Assembly (NCBI GenBank): GCA_023443985.1 | Contig: JAEZSJ010000123.1 | Location: 1 to 16,333, forward strand | Length of the DNA: 16,333 nucleotides | DNA from: Verrucomicrobiota bacterium | GTDB taxonomy: Bacteria; Verrucomicrobiota; Verrucomicrobiia; Opitutales; Opitutaceae | Reading direction: 5' to 3' | Shown: positions 7,197 to 12,475 of the stretch, one piece after another | How positions within the stretch are numbered: the first letter of the stretch is position 1 | Layout of the letters: each line of letters begins with the position of its first letter | Position numbers and translations under genes: made by a program | Notes under the pieces: model-generated | What the model was told of the DNA's origin: nothing | Seen by the model: the letters and a program-made list of their open reading frames with translations, nothing else | The model's database searches: none

Positions 7197-7499
7197 ATGA
7201 CCACACCCAACACCACTCAGACTGAAGAGATCTTCGACGGCCGCGACCTACCCTGCGAAACGAAGCGTCCCGGCTTCCTCTCGCGCTGCGCCGCCCTGCC
7301 GGTCGGCGGTTCCTTCGTCTTCATCAACGGCCACGATCCCGTGCCGCTGCGCCGGCTGCTCGACCAGCGTTTCCCCGGCTGCTTCCAATGGGCGCGCGGC
7401 GCCGGCGCCGACGCCGACACGATCCAACTGCGGATCACCAAGGTCGCCGCGCCGGCCGAAGGCTTCGGCGAACTCGCCGCCGAGATCTCCTGCTCCTGA
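7197..7499 (+). CDS. Single DUF2249 domain protein
   Basis: A 100-residue protein with one DUF2249 domain. It shows the common short form: IFDGRDLPCETKRPGFL, then ALPVGGSFVFINGHDPVPLRRLLDQRFPG, then FQWARG and a final strand IQLRITKV. The HDPVPL turn with its His-Asp pair is the best-conserved part of the family. It differs clearly from the double DUF2249 protein at the head of the cassette, which lacks the Asn-Gly-His-Asp turn, so the two are not recent duplicates. An AGGAG at 7173-7177 is 19 bases from the ATG, too far for a normal ribosome-binding site. It is the last gene before a spacer and the opposite-strand block. Confidence 0.85.
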   Translation: MTTPNTTQTEEIFDGRDLPCETKRPGFLSRCAALPVGGSFVFINGHDPVPLRRLLDQRFPGCFQWARGAGADADTIQLRITKVAAPAEGFGELAAEISCS

Positions 7500-7822
7500 C
7501 CAGCGGGCCTTCGCCCGGTGTCATACACCCTCGGCGGGTTCCGTCCGAGGGCGCGCTTCGTTCTGCCGGCGGCGCGTGCGGCGGGGTCGACGGGCGTCGC
7601 GCCCAGAACCGAACTGGACGGAGGACGTGAGCTGTGGCTTGAGCGGCTGCGAATTCGGCGGATCGTCTCCGCACGCTCCGCTCCGGAGCCCTCAAACTCC
7701 CCCAACCAAACATCGGTTCGCAGATCATGGTCGGCGTGGCCGTGACCACGCTCGCCGCGACCATCGCCGGCGTCGCCACCGTCTACGCTGACGCACAGAT
7801 TCCACCCGAACCGCGGGCGCGC
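7500..7822. other. Spacer between convergent gene blocks, with hairpins but no gene
   Basis: This stretch of 323 bases separates the + strand DUF2249 gene from the end of the - strand polymerase. I see no credible gene. It contains several inverted repeats: CGGGC/GCCCG at 7504-7517, GGTGT/ACACC at 7517-7529, CCCTCGG/CCGAGGG at 7528-7551 and GCTCCG/CGGAGC at 7675-7689. Any of these could end transcription from either side, but none is followed by a T run on either strand. Confidence 0.6.
7528..7551. terminator. Candidate hairpin terminator between convergent genes
   Basis: A perfect 7-bp stem (CCCTCGG with CCGAGGG) and a 10-base loop lies 28 bases after the DUF2249 stop. A shorter CGGGC-CTTC-GCCCG hairpin at 7504-7517 comes just before it. 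No T tract follows, so an intrinsic role is only possible. Confidence 0.35.
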
Positions 7823-10009
7823 TCAGAACAGCTCGCCCTGGGCGGGCAACGGCTTGTGGCCGAGGAACGGTCCGTAGCGATCGAGCCAGTCGTCGAGCTT
7901 CGCCAGATAGTAGCCGGTGTCGTAGGGCGCCGTCGCGGCGTTGAAATGCTCGACCGGGCGCGCGCGCTGCCAGTCGGCGGTCGCGCCCTTCTGCTTCGGC
8001 GCGATGTAGTACGCCACCCGGTCGCCCATGCGCGGTCGCGGCGAGAGCTGGAGCGCGGCCTCGGCGGCGGCGCGGCGCGGCTTCCCGCCGCCGGCCACGA
8101 ACCGCTCGTACGCCTCGGCGCTCTGGCCGAGGTTTTCCGACTTCGCGAGCTCGCGCACGTCGACCGACCGGGCGGCGATGCGCTCGCGATACTCCTCGAC
8201 CAGCGCGAGCGGCGATTCGCTGCTCGCGCCGAGGAGGAACGCGATGAGCCGGTCCCCGAGCTTTTTCAGGTACGGCTCGATCCCGCGCGAGCGCAGCGCC
8301 GAGCCGCGGATCGTGATCTTCTCGCCGTCGTGGAGCGCGTAGTTCTTCGCCTTGTAGCAGAACATCGCGCGATAGGAGCCGTCGTACTCGAGGTCGATGC
8401 CGGGCGGGAGCACATGCCGGACGGCGGCGAGCAGCCTCTCCGGCTCCGGGAACCAGCGCGCCGAGGCCAGGTAGATGCCATCCGTATCCGCTTCCAGGAT
8501 CTCGCAGCCCTGTTGCGTGAACTCGTCGATGAGCGCCTGCAGCAGCTCCCGGCCGCGCCGGGTGACCTCCGCCGCCAGTTCGCCGTCGCCGAAGCGCGCG
8601 CCGGCGAAGCCGAGGTAGCCGTAGAACGAGTTGATCAGGATCTTGAAGCTCGCCTGCCGCGCGGCGTATTCGGCGCGCAGCTCCGGATCGCTCTCGGTGC
8701 GGGCGAGCGCCTTGTACTTGAGCCGGTAGTCCCGCAGCTGGCGCAGCAGCGGGATGAACACGCCCTGCGTGTCGCTGCGCGGGTTCCGCCCCATGCTCAA
8801 CAGGAGGCTCGGATAGAGCGACGCCACGTCGAAGTGCATCACGTCGCGGAAGACGCCCTCGCGGAAGCCGCGCGAGTAGCCGCCCTCGAAGGCCGACATC
8901 TCGACCGGTCCGGGGACGGTCGCGCGGCGATGGTAGTACTCCTCGAGGAAGAGCAGGTCCACCTTGGTGCTCGTGCCGCGCAGCGTGGCCTCCTGCAGCG
9001 TCGTGGGAAACGCCTTCACCTGTTCGAAATACGTGGGCAGAAGCAGGTCGGCCAGGCCCTCGGTCTCGCGCAGGTCGTCGCCCAGGTAGGAACGGAAGCG
9101 CTCCCGGTCGGCGTGGAACGCGCGCTGAATCTCGGAGCCGGGCAGGTAGGTGCGCTCGCCCGCCGCCTCGGGGGTGATCCCGAGCTGCCGGGCCACGTCC
9201 TTCAACCCGTACGAGGTGAGCTCGCGCGCCGAGATGTCGTGGAGCTGCACGAGCAGAAACGTGTCGATCACCGCCCGGCCGGGCACGTCGCAGCGCGGGA
9301 AATCGATCCAGCGCTCGGCGAGCTTCAGCCGGCTGTTGCGGAACGTGGCGCGCTGGCCGAAGCGTCCCCACGTGCAGGGGACCTTCAGCCGTTTCCCGCG
9401 CTGGCGCAGGTAGTCGAGGTCGAACTTGAAGAGATTGTGGCCCTCGATCGTGTCGGGGTCCTCGGCGGCGAGCCGTGCGTTGAGGGCCTGCAGCAGATCG
9501 CGCTCGGCGTCGTCGGTGTCCGCGGCGAGCTCGAGCAGCTCGTTGCGGCCGCCGAAACGCAGCCCGATCGCGAGCACGCGGTCGGCGGGATTGGCCGGGT
9601 CGCTGAAGTGGTCCTCGCCGGCCGCCGCCGTCTCGATGTCGAGCTGGCAGCGGCGCAGCTGGTGGAACCGGAGCTCCGCGTAGAGCCGCCGGCGTTTCTG
9701 CAGGAGGAACTGGCACTCGAGCGGCCGCAGCACGTCGTAGCCCGCCGTGCCGGTCTTCTTGAGCAACGCCGCATGTGCGGCGACGGCGTGCGTGTGAATA
9801 AGCCACGGATACAGCCCCTCGCCGGCGAGCGGCTCGACGGTGCTGTGCGGCGGCGGCTCGGCGGGTTTCTCGCGCAGCCACACGAACGGCCGGAAGTCCG
9901 CCAGCGCCTCGCGGCGCCCGCCGTCCTCGGTCGCGAGCGAGACATGGGCCCGCCCCTGCTCGTCGATCCAGGCACCGCAGAGCGGGAGGTGGCTGGCGTC
10001 GCCTTGCAT
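7823..10009 (-). CDS. Family B DNA polymerase with 3'-5' exonuclease domain (Pol II-like)
   Basis: A 728-residue family B DNA polymerase, somewhat shorter than E. coli Pol II (783). The N-terminal exonuclease has all three motifs: Exo I QLDIET (Asp124, Glu126), Exo II HNLFKFDLDYL (Asn192, Asp197) and Exo III YGLKD (Tyr267, Asp271). The polymerase domain has motif A DVASLYPSLLLSMGRNP (Asp394), motif B KILINSFYG (456-464) and motif C EADTDGIYL (Asp508, Asp510), followed by KAKNY (553-557). Motif C reads ADTDG instead of the common YGDTDS, but both metal-binding aspartates are kept. The last five residues, QGELF, resemble the sliding-clamp peptide that ends Pol II. A role in repair or replication restart is likely; it is probably not the replicative enzyme. 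It lies 28 bases after the small membrane-protein gene and is probably co-transcribed with it. Confidence 0.93.
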   Translation of the reverse strand: MQGDASHLPLCGAWIDEQGRAHVSLATEDGGRREALADFRPFVWLREKPAEPPPHSTVEPLAGEGLYPWLIHTHAVAAHAALLKKTGTAGYDVLRPLECQFLLQKRRRLYAELRFHQLRRCQLDIETAAAGEDHFSDPANPADRVLAIGLRFGGRNELLELAADTDDAERDLLQALNARLAAEDPDTIEGHNLFKFDLDYLRQRGKRLKVPCTWGRFGQRATFRNSRLKLAERWIDFPRCDVPGRAVIDTFLLVQLHDISARELTSYGLKDVARQLGITPEAAGERTYLPGSEIQRAFHADRERFRSYLGDDLRETEGLADLLLPTYFEQVKAFPTTLQEATLRGTSTKVDLLFLEEYYHRRATVPGPVEMSAFEGGYSRGFREGVFRDVMHFDVASLYPSLLLSMGRNPRSDTQGVFIPLLRQLRDYRLKYKALARTESDPELRAEYAARQASFKILINSFYGYLGFAGARFGDGELAAEVTRRGRELLQALIDEFTQQGCEILEADTDGIYLASARWFPEPERLLAAVRHVLPPGIDLEYDGSYRAMFCYKAKNYALHDGEKITIRGSALRSRGIEPYLKKLGDRLIAFLLGASSESPLALVEEYRERIAARSVDVRELAKSENLGQSAEAYERFVAGGGKPRRAAAEAALQLSPRPRMGDRVAYYIAPKQKGATADWQRARPVEHFNAATAPYDTGYYLAKLDDWLDRYGPFLGHKPLPAQGELF

Positions 10010-10037
10010 CGCAGCGTGGGGCGGTCCCGGTCGCGGC

Positions 10038-10403
10038 TCAGGCGCCGAACGCCGGCTTCAGGAACGCCATGATCAGCGCGAGGATCAGCGCGAAGGCCGT
10101 GAGCGCGATCCAGCGGGGCGTCTGCTCCCGCCGGCGGTAGGCGATGCCGGCCACGCCGGACAGCCAGAACCAGCACAGCACCTTGATCCACAGCCACGCG
10201 GGCCACTGGAGCGGGTTGGGCAGCCCGTTCTTCTTCGCCGCGAGTCCGAAGCCGCCGACCAGCGCGAGCAGGCTGAGGATGCCCGCGGCCATCATGATCT
10301 GCTTGCGACGCCCGGCGGGCGCGCCGCCGAAGACGGCGAAGACCACTCCGGTGAGCAACAGGATGGTGGCGACGTGGAGGATGGCGTAGTAGGGCCAGGT
10401 CAT
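10038..10403 (-). CDS. Small four-helix membrane protein of unknown function
   Basis: A 121-residue protein with four predicted membrane helices (about 7-26, 36-55, 68-88 and 98-116) and short loops. Loop charges include GRRK (31-34) and RRREQ (90-94) next to helix ends. His10 lies within the first helix and AAKKNGLPNP in the second loop. The size and layout recall SirB2-like or CopD-like small membrane proteins, but I cannot assign a family. The start at 10403 is followed directly by the first helix. It precedes the family B polymerase gene by 28 bases in the same direction, an arrangement with no obvious functional logic. A terminator-like hairpin with a T-rich tail lies 40 bases upstream, so it may have its own promoter. 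Confidence 0.75.
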   Translation of the reverse strand: MTWPYYAILHVATILLLTGVVFAVFGGAPAGRRKQIMMAAGILSLLALVGGFGLAAKKNGLPNPLQWPAWLWIKVLCWFWLSGVAGIAYRRREQTPRWIALTAFALILALIMAFLKPAFGA

Positions 10404-10445
10404 GGCCGGCAGGTTGCGAGGCGTCGCCGAAAAGGAAAATCAAAA

Positions 10446-10467
10446 GGCCCGATTTTCACCGCGGGCC
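10446..10467 (-). terminator. Intrinsic terminator with T-rich tail
   Basis: Read on the - strand, the stem GGCCCG and CGGGCC encloses a 10-base loop and is followed at once by TTTTGATTTTCCTTTT. This is the best rho-independent terminator in the window. It would stop readthrough from the ferredoxin/protease side before the small membrane-protein gene at 10403, or act as an attenuator in that gene's leader. Confidence 0.65.
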
Positions 10468-10469
10468 GA

Positions 10470-10487
10470 CCGCGCGACACCGCGCGG
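10470..10487. other. GC-rich hairpin next to the terminators
   Basis: CCGCGCG and CGCGCGG form a perfect 7-bp stem around the loop ACAC. It sits between the two terminator candidates and could strengthen termination. No other role is apparent. Confidence 0.4.
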
Positions 10488-10502
10488 GCCGGACAGCAGA
10501 AA

Positions 10503-10522
10503 GGCCGCAGGATCCTGCGGCC
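10503..10522 (-). terminator. Palindromic terminator after the ferredoxin gene
   Basis: A perfect palindrome with stem GGCCGCAG/CTGCGGCC around GATC lies 65 bases after the ferredoxin stop. On the - strand it is preceded by GAAAGA and followed by TTTCTG, a good intrinsic terminator shape. On the + strand it is followed by TCTTTC, so it may work in both directions. Confidence 0.65.
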
Positions 10523-10587
10523 TCTTTCGGTGGCGGGTGTCGCCGCCGCGGTCGCCCGTGGCGCGTCCGCCGGGACGGCGGTGCGGG

Positions 10588-10764
10588 TCAGCTCGCGGCG
10601 GAGATCGCCCCGTTCGGGCAGGTGGACTCGCACGCGGCACAGTCGACGCACTTCTCGGCATCGATCGTGTACACGGAGTCCTTCTCGGAGATGGCGCCCT
10701 CGGGGCACGCATCGACACACGCGCCGCAGGCGACGCAGTTGTTGGGGTCGATCTTGTAGGCCAT
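10588..10764 (-). CDS. 2[4Fe-4S] bacterial ferredoxin
   Basis: A 58-residue soluble electron carrier of the clostridial type. It has two complete cluster motifs: Cys10-x2-Cys13-x2-Cys16-x3-Cys20-Pro (NCVACGACVDACPEGAI) and Cys39-x2-Cys42-x2-Cys45-x3-Cys49-Pro (KCVDCAACESTCPNGAI). The ATG at 10764 gives the standard MAYKI start; the open frame continues upstream to 11124 but that part overlaps the protease gene and is not ferredoxin. It follows the protease gene by 107 bases on the same strand. It is followed by two terminators, so it probably forms its own short transcript. No partner oxidoreductase is adjacent, so its electron donor and acceptor are unknown. Confidence 0.95.
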   Translation of the reverse strand: MAYKIDPNNCVACGACVDACPEGAISEKDSVYTIDAEKCVDCAACESTCPNGAISAAS

Positions 10765-10788
10765 AGGTTGGAAATGCTGATGGGCCGT

Positions 10789-10803
10789 TTGCGCGGAGCG
10801 CAA
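10789..10803. other. Small stem-loop in the ferredoxin leader
   Basis: TTGCGC and GCGCAA form a 6-bp stem with a 3-base loop between the protease stop and the ferredoxin start. No T run follows on the - strand. It may be a weak terminator for the protease gene or part of the ferredoxin leader. Confidence 0.3.
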
Positions 10804-10871
10804 GGCAACTTCTTTGGGGTCGATCCCTCCTCCGCCGCCTTGCGTCGCGAGCCGCTCTCTGCTGGCCCGCC

Positions 10872-12065
10872 TCACCCGCCCGCGGGGCGCACCTCGAGCA
10901 CGACCGCGTCGAGCAGGTTGCGCTCGAGGTAGCCGATCTCCACGAAGCCGTAACCGCCCGTGCCCCACCGGATCCCCCACGAGTTCTTGAAGATGAACCG
11001 CACCCCGCCCGGCTGGCCGTTGTTGGAGAAGTAGCCGACGAGCGTCACCGCGTGGGAGCGTCGCTCGAGCGGGGTCTGCTGGCTGAGCACCGCCGCCTGG
11101 GCGAGGCTGCGCCAGTGCGGCCAACGCAGCCCCACGACCACCGGAACGCCCTCGTTGAGCGCGTGCATGATGTTGGCGATCTTCACGGCGTTGCTCACGC
11201 CTGGTACGCTGAAGGTGGAGACTTGGCGGCGGGTCCGCGCCGCCTGGATCACCTCTTCGCCTGGGTCAGGGATCTTCTCCATCCCGGTGCCGTAGGTGTT
11301 CGGCAACTGCTTCTGCAGCGGCACGCCGTACGCGCGCACCGCCGCGAGCACCTCCTGCAGGGTGAAGCCGGCGTCGCGCATGTCCCCCTCCTCGCCGTCG
11401 GCGACCAGCCGTTTCTCGCCGAAGGGGATGCCCAGCGTGCGTCGTGTCGCCCAGATCAGATACTCCTCGGAGAGCCGCTCCGGCGTGCCCAGCGCGGCGT
11501 TCTGGAACTCGAGCGCGCTGAGAACGGCGAAGACCGCACAACTCGGCCGCAGGCCCTGGCTCTTCGTGCCCAGCTCCAGTTCCCGGTAACGCGGCCGCAG
11601 GTCCACCTCGCGCAGCTCCGCCGGCGTGCCGAACCGGGCCAACGCGCGCCCCACGGGAGTGTCGCCGTAGCCACGCCGGGTGTGCTTCGCCGCCGCAGTG
11701 CTCGCCGCCTGGGCGCGGGCGGCCGCCCTTCCCTGGTTCTCGATGATCTTGGCCTCGAGCGCCTCCTCCTCCGGATCGTAGCCGAACTGTTGTTGCAGCT
11801 CGGGCGAGAGCTTGCGCAATGGCAGCTGGCAGATGCCGCCGGGGTGGCGGATCGTCACCGTCGAGGGCGACACCGCCACGACCTTCGCGTCGCGGTAGAC
11901 GACGCCCTCCGCCTCGAGCACCGCGAGCGTGGAGCCCACGTTCTGTGCGAGCGCCGGGGCGGTGGCCAGCAGGCCGCCGAGCAGCGCGCACACAGCGCTT
12001 CCCGCAACTTTTCGAAAAACCCGCTTGCCATGGGGCGAGGCCGCCCGAATATCCGCGCTTCTCAT
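10872..12065 (-). CDS. Secreted papain-like (C1 family) cysteine protease
   Basis: A 397-residue exported protein. A signal peptide spans about 1-41 (basic start, hydrophobic VCALLGGLLATAPALA, likely cut before QN). A small beta-rich domain follows (about 45-97), with YRDAKVVAVSPSTVTIRHPGG and KLSPELQQQFGYDP, a type I associate with verrucomicrobial secreted proteins. A helical linker (about 98-130) leads to the papain-like domain (about 150-397). Its catalytic set is intact: Gln170 and Cys176 (SQGLRPSCAVFA, same spacing as Gln19/Cys25 of papain), His338 (SHAVTLVGYF) and Asn361 (FKNSWGIRWGTGGYGF). The usual CGSCW is altered to RPSCAV. The start at 12065 has a GAGGG seven bases upstream, made from the complement of the tRNA-Glu acceptor end. 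Substrate unknown. Confidence 0.88.
   Translation of the reverse strand: MRSADIRAASPHGKRVFRKVAGSAVCALLGGLLATAPALAQNVGSTLAVLEAEGVVYRDAKVVAVSPSTVTIRHPGGICQLPLRKLSPELQQQFGYDPEEEALEAKIIENQGRAAARAQAASTAAAKHTRRGYGDTPVGRALARFGTPAELREVDLRPRYRELELGTKSQGLRPSCAVFAVLSALEFQNAALGTPERLSEEYLIWATRRTLGIPFGEKRLVADGEEGDMRDAGFTLQEVLAAVRAYGVPLQKQLPNTYGTGMEKIPDPGEEVIQAARTRRQVSTFSVPGVSNAVKIANIMHALNEGVPVVVGLRWPHWRSLAQAAVLSQQTPLERRSHAVTLVGYFSNNGQPGGVRFIFKNSWGIRWGTGGYGFVEIGYLERNLLDAVVLEVRPAGG
12025..12052 (+). promoter_or_regulatory. Candidate promoter for tRNA-Glu, inside the protease coding region
   Basis: TTGCCA and GAATAT are separated by 16 bases, and the predicted start near 12060 is about 12 bases before the tRNA. 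The -10 match is only partial (3 of 6, with A2 and T6 kept). The site lies wholly within the first 14 codons of the opposite-strand protease gene. Confidence 0.4.
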
Positions 12066-12071
12066 TTTTTC

Positions 12072-12146
12072 GCCCTCATCGTCTAGCGGCTAGGACGGGG
12101 CCCTCTCAAGGCCCAAACCGGGGTTCGATTCCCCGTGAGGGCGCCA
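12072..12146 (+). tRNA. tRNA-Glu (anticodon CTC)
   Basis: All arms pair. The acceptor is GCCCTCA with TGAGGGC, and the D arm is GTCT with GGAC around AGCGGCTA. The anticodon arm is GGGCC/GGCCC around the loop CTCTCAA, with anticodon CTC at 12105-12107. The T arm is CGGGG/CCCCG around TTCGATT. The discriminator is G and CCA is encoded at 12144-12146. It reads GAG, the Glu codon favoured in this GC-rich DNA. It starts six bases from the divergent protease start codon. Confidence 0.97.
12073..12077 (-). promoter_or_regulatory. Ribosome-binding site of the protease, inside the tRNA-Glu gene
   Basis: On the - strand GAGGG lies seven bases before the ATG at 12065. It is the complement of the tRNA acceptor strand. 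It is the clearest Shine-Dalgarno-like site in the window and supports the chosen protease start. Confidence 0.5.
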
Positions 12147-12224
12147 CTTTACCTCGTGGCGCATCAAGCCCACAGCAGAACCCGTCGGAAACGGGACCGA
12201 AGATCCCCCCGGTCGGGAGCCACA

Positions 12225-12303
12225 GCAGGCCAGCGGAAACACCGCTGGCCTGCGGCGTCTCCGGCCCTCGCGCGCCCAGCGGGCCGGCATTCCGCCGGCC
12301 CGC
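12225..12303. repeat. Pair of related tandem palindromes (REP-like)
   Basis: Unit 1 (12225-12253) is a perfect 12-bp stem GCAGGCCAGCGG with loop AAACA. Unit 2 (12279-12303) is a perfect 10-bp stem GCGGGCCGGC with loop ATTCC. Each is followed by a similar flank, GGCGTCTCCGG and GGACGCTCCGG. The shared stem pattern and flank suggest two copies of one extragenic element. Whether it recurs elsewhere in the genome cannot be seen here. Confidence 0.55.
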
Positions 12304-12425
12304 GGACGCTCCGGGTGAAGGCGCGGCGGCGTGACGCCCTCGGCCGGTCGTCTCTCCCGCTCGTCCGCCGAACCGTCTCCGGCACCCGCCGGGGCAGAAA
12401 GCCGCAGTTCCCCTCGCCTCCCCCT

Positions 12426-12462
12426 CGCCGCGGGATCATCTCGCCGAAGCGCTCCCGCGGCG
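12426..12462 (-). terminator. Inverted repeat just after the TPR/HEAT-like gene
   Basis: CGCCGCGGGA and TCCCGCGGCG form a perfect 10-bp stem around 17 bases, 13 bases beyond the - strand stop at 12476. The position suits a terminator, but there is no T run, so it may instead protect the mRNA end. Confidence 0.35.
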
Positions 12463-12475
12463 CCTCCATCGGCGT

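Larger units (their letters stand above)
12147..12475. other. Hairpin-rich spacer after tRNA-Glu, no gene
   Basis: I see no credible gene in these 329 bases. They hold at least five inverted repeats: CCCGT/ACGGG at 12181-12195, a 12-bp stem at 12225-12253, a 10-bp stem at 12279-12303, CCGGC/GCCGG at 12379-12392 and a 10-bp stem with a 17-base loop at 12426-12462. The two large central ones resemble each other. Confidence 0.7.

Noticed and set aside
7620..7700. A possible decayed tRNA-Ser-like or other RNA remnant in the spacer
   Set aside because: A GAGCGGCTGCGAA string looked tRNA-like, but no acceptor or T arm can be paired.
7727..10072. A 781-codon + strand frame opposite the DNA polymerase
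   Set aside because: The - strand frame carries all exonuclease and polymerase motifs. The + strand one has none and an antisense-like composition.
10765..11124. An upstream extension of the ferredoxin frame
   Set aside because: It overlaps the C-terminal part of the protease gene in a different frame, and the ferredoxin domain starts at MAYKI.
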